DNA of 9,197 nt, taken from the NCBI GenBank assembly GCA_027004315.1, contig JALTHV010000201.1, positions 1 through 9,197 on the forward strand. The letters are read 5' to 3'. Each line of letters starts with the position of its first letter. Position 1 is the first letter of the stretch. The notes beneath the pieces were generated by a model. It had not been told where the DNA came from and made no database searches. It was given only the letters and a program-made list of their open reading frames with translations. A program made the translations under genes and the position numbers. Source of the DNA: Deltaproteobacteria bacterium (GTDB lineage Bacteria; Desulfobacterota; Dissulfuribacteria; Dissulfuribacterales; UBA3076). Shown here piece after piece: positions 6,089 to 9,197 of the stretch.

Positions 6089-6886
6089 ATGTTTGACTGG
6101 CTAAACCAATATATAGCGATAATTCGTTGGCAGGATATAGTAGATATCCTGATAGTATCTTATATCATATACCGTGTCATCCTCCTTATCAGGGGGACAC
6201 GGGCTGTACAGATGGCAGCCGGGTTGGCCGTAATTATAGTGGTCTATTTTGCAGCCCGGGTGTTAGAGCTCTACACCCTCCATTGGCTCTTAGGGACTAT
6301 CCTCAGTTCCCTGTTTCTTCTCATAATAATAGTATTCCAGGACGATATCCGGAGGGTACTGACCCAGATGGGGCAGTCCCCTTTTCTAAAAATTCGGGTA
6401 AAGACCTTCCAGGCCCTGGAGGAAATTGCAAAGGCAGCCACGACTATGGCGGAGGATTATACAGGTGCCCTGATGGTGCTTGAGAGGGATGTAGGCCTGA
6501 AGGACTACCTTGAATCGGGAGTAGTAATAGATGCGCAGGTAACGCGTGATTTACTCTGTACTATATTTTACAAAGGGACTCCGTTACATGATGGCGCAGT
6601 CATTATACAAAAGGGCAGGCTTGCAGTAGCAGGATGTGTGCTTCCCTTGAGCACAAACCCGGTTATCAGCAGGCGCCTTGGCACCAGGCACAGGGCAGCT
6701 ATAGGCATAACTGAGCAGACCGATGCGGTATCAATAGTAGTCTCTGAGGAGACAGGTAACCTCTCCGTGGCCATTGCCGGTAAAATTACCAGGGGCATAG
6801 ACCCAGGCACGCTGAGACGGATCCTAAATAACAGCTTTGCAGGGGAAGAGACGGAAAAGCCCTGGTGGCGAAGGAGGATCATTTAG
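6089..6886 (+). CDS. cdaA: diadenylate cyclase CdaA (DisA_N domain)
   Basis: CdaA makes c-di-AMP from two ATP at the membrane. The protein is 265 aa. Three N-terminal membrane segments lie at about 17-34, 40-58 and 65-83; the opening, with VDILIV and LLIRGTRAVQ, closely resembles Firmicute CdaA. The catalytic DAC domain follows, with the signature DGA at 168-170 (PLHDGAVII) and RHR at 200-202 (GTRHRAA), both intact, so activity is expected. The upstream gap of 35 nt has no clear Shine-Dalgarno sequence. The next genes are cdaR and glmM, the classic cdaA-cdaR-glmM arrangement in which CdaR and GlmM modulate the cyclase. In Gram-positive bacteria c-di-AMP controls potassium and osmolyte transport; its targets here are not visible. 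The older name is ybbP/dacA. Confidence 0.96.
   Translation: MFDWLNQYIAIIRWQDIVDILIVSYIIYRVILLIRGTRAVQMAAGLAVIIVVYFAARVLELYTLHWLLGTILSSLFLLIIIVFQDDIRRVLTQMGQSPFLKIRVKTFQALEEIAKAATTMAEDYTGALMVLERDVGLKDYLESGVVIDAQVTRDLLCTIFYKGTPLHDGAVIIQKGRLAVAGCVLPLSTNPVISRRLGTRHRAAIGITEQTDAVSIVVSEETGNLSVAIAGKITRGIDPGTLRRILNNSFAGEETEKPWWRRRII
6871..6877 (+). promoter_or_regulatory. cdaR ribosome binding site
   Basis: AAGGAGG, inside the last codons of cdaA, lies 12 nt before the GTG at 6890. The site is strong but the spacing long. No ATG or TTG with better spacing precedes the conserved N-terminal membrane helix. Confidence 0.6.
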
Positions 6887-6889
6887 TCT

Positions 6890-7804
6890 GTGCGCTGGCA
6901 AGCCTTTTTCAGGAAAAACTGGGTTCTCAAGCTGATATCATTGGCATTTGCCCTGCTCTTGTGGTTTTTCGTGGTTGGAGAGGAAAAGGCCGAGATAAGC
7001 ATCTCTCTTCCCCTTGAACTTGTGAATATACCTTCCGGACTGGTCATAGCAAATGATATACCTTCATCTATAAATGTCAGAGTATATGGTCCGCGCAGTA
7101 TGATCCGTGCATTGGCGGTCCAGGGTGTCTTAAAGGTAATTGATCTCAGAGACACGGCACCGGGCAATATCACCGTCCACATAACACCTAACAGTCTCCC
7201 TCTGCCTGCCGGAGTCCGGGCAATGAGGATAGAACCCAGCAATATTGAAATAGTACTGGAACCTCTCCTGAGAAGTAATTTCCGTGTAAAGCCTGTCTTC
7301 ACCGGGTCTGTGGCCAGGGGCTATAAGATTCTTAAGGTAGAGGTGCATCCCTCAAGGGTGGTACTTTCAGGTCCTGAGAAGGAGATAAAGTCCCTGGAGG
7401 AGATAAAGACCCTTCCTGTGGACCTCAGCGGGGCCTCAGGTACTATTGTCAGGGAGGTGGGTCTGGACCTGCAGGCACTGCACGTAGTCCCTGCAGGAGA
7501 TCTAGAGTCAATTGAGGTCACTGTATATATAATACCTATACAGGGGACACGGCGCATCACCCATATACCGGTCACACTCAAGGAGACCGGTGCCCATGTC
7601 TCATGGTGGCCCAAGATAGTAAGTGTGAGATTACTTGGGCCTACAATAAAACTCAAAAAGGTCAAGACTACAGACATTGAGACTAAGATATCAGTAAAAG
7701 GCCTCCAGAGAGGTACCTATTGGGTAAAACCTGAATGCTCTATCCCCCCTGGATTCACATTATTGAAGGTGATACCCAAAAAGATCAGGGTAACTGTGTA
7801 TTAA
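6890..7804 (+). CDS. cdaR: YbbR-domain membrane protein CdaR, CdaA regulator
   Basis: Protein of 304 aa from a GTG start 3 nt after the cdaA stop. A positively charged N-terminus (RWQAFFRKN) precedes one hydrophobic helix at about 11-29, so it is a signal anchor with the bulk outside the cytoplasmic membrane. The rest is beta-rich and consistent with about three tandem YbbR repeats (roughly 32-117, 123-210 and 218-304), each with the recurring pattern of a P/I-rich strand ending in VxVxG or VxLxGP (INVRVYGP, RVVLSGP, VSVRLLGP). In Firmicutes CdaR binds CdaA through the membrane and tunes c-di-AMP production. Here that role is inferred from the adjacent cyclase. No enzymatic motif is seen. Confidence 0.92.
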   Translation: MRWQAFFRKNWVLKLISLAFALLLWFFVVGEEKAEISISLPLELVNIPSGLVIANDIPSSINVRVYGPRSMIRALAVQGVLKVIDLRDTAPGNITVHITPNSLPLPAGVRAMRIEPSNIEIVLEPLLRSNFRVKPVFTGSVARGYKILKVEVHPSRVVLSGPEKEIKSLEEIKTLPVDLSGASGTIVREVGLDLQALHVVPAGDLESIEVTVYIIPIQGTRRITHIPVTLKETGAHVSWWPKIVSVRLLGPTIKLKKVKTTDIETKISVKGLQRGTYWVKPECSIPPGFTLLKVIPKKIRVTVY

Positions 7805-7809
7805 GGGAG
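7803..7809 (+). promoter_or_regulatory. glmM ribosome binding site
   Basis: AAGGGAG overlaps the cdaR stop codon and lies 6 nt before the ATG at 7816. It selects that start over an in-frame ATG at 7735 inside cdaR. Confidence 0.75.
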
Positions 7810-7815
7810 TCAGAT

Positions 7816-9174
7816 ATGCGCAAATTGTTCGGCACAGATGGCATTCGAGGGGTAGCTAATGTCTATCCCATGACCACAGAGATTGCCATGAAGATTGGGC
7901 GTGCAGTGGCATACATGTTTAGGGATACTGGCAGGCATCGCTCTCCCAGGATACTCATAGGGAAGGACACCCGGCTGTCCTGTTACATGCTGGAAAATGC
8001 CCTTGCAGCCGGGATATGTTCCATGGGAGTAGATGTCTTGCTGGTAGGACCCATGCCCACACCGGCCATTGCATTTCTCACTACCAACATGAGGGCAGAT
8101 GCCGGAGTGGTCATATCTGCATCCCATAATCCCTTCGAAGACAATGGGATAAAGCTCTTTGCAGGTGATGGATTTAAGCTGCCAGATAACCTGGAGGAGC
8201 AGATAGAGGAACTGATGGATTCGAAGGTCTTGATAGAGTCTCAACCGACAGGACAGGATGTTGGTAAGGCATTCCGCATCGATGATGCCCCTGGCAGGTA
8301 TATAGTATTTCTCAAAAATACCTTTCCAAAGGACCTTGCCCTGGATGGCATCAAGATTGTATTAGATTGCGCAAATGGTGCGACCTATAAGGTAGCCCCT
8401 GCTGTCTTTGAAGAGCTGGGAGCAGATCTGATCAGACTGGGAGTGAGCCCAAATGGTACCAATATCAATGATGGATGTGGTGCCCTGTATCCTGAACTCA
8501 TGCAGGAGGCCGTAAAGAGACATGGTGCCCAGATGGGAATTGCCTTTGATGGGGATGGTGACAGGGTAATAGTAGTGGATGAAAGGGGTTCCCTGGTAGA
8601 CGGAGACCACATCATGGCTATATGCGCCCAGGATATGATTGACAGGGGCCAGCTTAACTCCAATACCCTGGTGGCAACAGTCATGAGTAACATAGGGCTT
8701 GAACTCGCCATGGCAAAAAACGGTGGGAGGCTGATACGGACAAGGGTCGGAGATCGTTATGTAGTAGAGGCCATGAGGAATGGAGGCTATAACTTCGGTG
8801 GTGAACAGTCAGGACACCTGATATTCCTGGACCATATAACCACAGGAGATGGCATTTTGTCCGCATTGCAGCTCCTGGCTGTCATGCAGAGGAAAGAAAG
8901 ACCCCTTTCAGAGCTTGCCCTCATAATGGATTCCTTTCCCCAGGTCCTGTATAATGTCAGGGTGAAGGAAAAGAGGGCTGTGGATGAGATAAACGGCCTC
9001 AGAGAACTCAAGTGCAGGCTTGAGAAAGACCTCAACTCCAGAGGCAGGATACTTGTCAGGCCCTCTGGCACAGAGCCGGTAATACGTGTAATGGTAGAAG
9101 GTGAAGAGCAAGCCCAAATCCAGACCATTGCTATGGCGATGGTCGACCATATAGAATTGGCCTGTGGGATTTAG
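7816..9174 (+). CDS. glmM: phosphoglucosamine mutase
   Basis: GlmM converts glucosamine-6-phosphate to glucosamine-1-phosphate for UDP-GlcNAc, the precursor of peptidoglycan and lipopolysaccharide. From the ATG at 7816 the protein is 452 aa, typical of the family, and opens with the hallmark RKLFGTDGIRG. The catalytic phosphoserine loop is ISASHNP with S103. The metal loop is DGDGD with D245, D247 and D249. The sugar-recognition loop is GGEQSGH (328-334). The phosphate-binding RPSGTEP is at 415-421. All four active-site loops are intact. The stop TAG lies 23 nt before the window edge, so nothing can be said about the next gene. It follows cdaR by 11 nt. In Gram-positive bacteria GlmM also binds and inhibits CdaA, so the adjacency may be regulatory as well as metabolic. 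Confidence 0.98.
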   Translation: MRKLFGTDGIRGVANVYPMTTEIAMKIGRAVAYMFRDTGRHRSPRILIGKDTRLSCYMLENALAAGICSMGVDVLLVGPMPTPAIAFLTTNMRADAGVVISASHNPFEDNGIKLFAGDGFKLPDNLEEQIEELMDSKVLIESQPTGQDVGKAFRIDDAPGRYIVFLKNTFPKDLALDGIKIVLDCANGATYKVAPAVFEELGADLIRLGVSPNGTNINDGCGALYPELMQEAVKRHGAQMGIAFDGDGDRVIVVDERGSLVDGDHIMAICAQDMIDRGQLNSNTLVATVMSNIGLELAMAKNGGRLIRTRVGDRYVVEAMRNGGYNFGGEQSGHLIFLDHITTGDGILSALQLLAVMQRKERPLSELALIMDSFPQVLYNVRVKEKRAVDEINGLRELKCRLEKDLNSRGRILVRPSGTEPVIRVMVEGEEQAQIQTIAMAMVDHIELACGI

Positions 9175-9197
9175 CCCAGGGTTGTGTATGGCATTCA

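Noticed and set aside
7735..7815. 27-residue upstream extension of GlmM
   Set aside because: It lies inside cdaR, while the ATG at 7816 has a well-placed AAGGGAG and matches the conserved GlmM N-terminus.

Overview
This is a chromosomal housekeeping region from a Gram-negative-type bacterium. The gene order tilS, ftsH, folP, cdaA (diadenylate cyclase), cdaR (YbbR), glmM is one I associate with Desulfobacterota (former Deltaproteobacteria) and relatives. That assignment is inference from synteny and protein character. Arginine AGG/AGA codons are frequent, and a tRNA-Arg(UCU) gene that reads them lies in the window. Three of the seven protein genes use non-ATG starts.

Left part (1-1582): a small AhpD-like/carboxymuconolactone decarboxylase-fold protein on the + strand is followed by a compact tRNA-Arg(TCT) unit on the - strand with its own promoter and intrinsic terminator. 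Next is coaE on the - strand, the last enzyme of CoA synthesis. coaE and tilS diverge from a very short shared region.

Right part (1641-9174): six + strand genes. TilS modifies tRNA-Ile and FtsH is the membrane AAA+ zinc protease. FolP makes dihydropteroate. CdaA makes the second messenger c-di-AMP, CdaR is its membrane-anchored partner, and GlmM makes glucosamine-1-phosphate for peptidoglycan and LPS. folP to glmM are closely spaced and probably belong to one transcription unit starting before ftsH. The block joins membrane quality control, folate and cell-wall precursor supply with c-di-AMP signalling.

The most notable feature is a 174-bp non-coding, MITE-like element at the 3' end of tilS (3058-3231). 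It has 13-bp terminal inverted repeats starting GTAAC, a perfect 8-bp flanking duplication (GATGGATT) and a large internal palindrome. GTAA termini with 8-bp duplications are hallmarks of IS66-family elements. Removing the element and one duplication in silico restores an in-frame TAA right after a short TilS end (..KWMDL-stop). The insertion therefore appears to have replaced the natural C-terminus of TilS with 13 element-encoded residues. I saw no CRISPR array, prophage or toxin-antitoxin system, and no multi-gene novel system.
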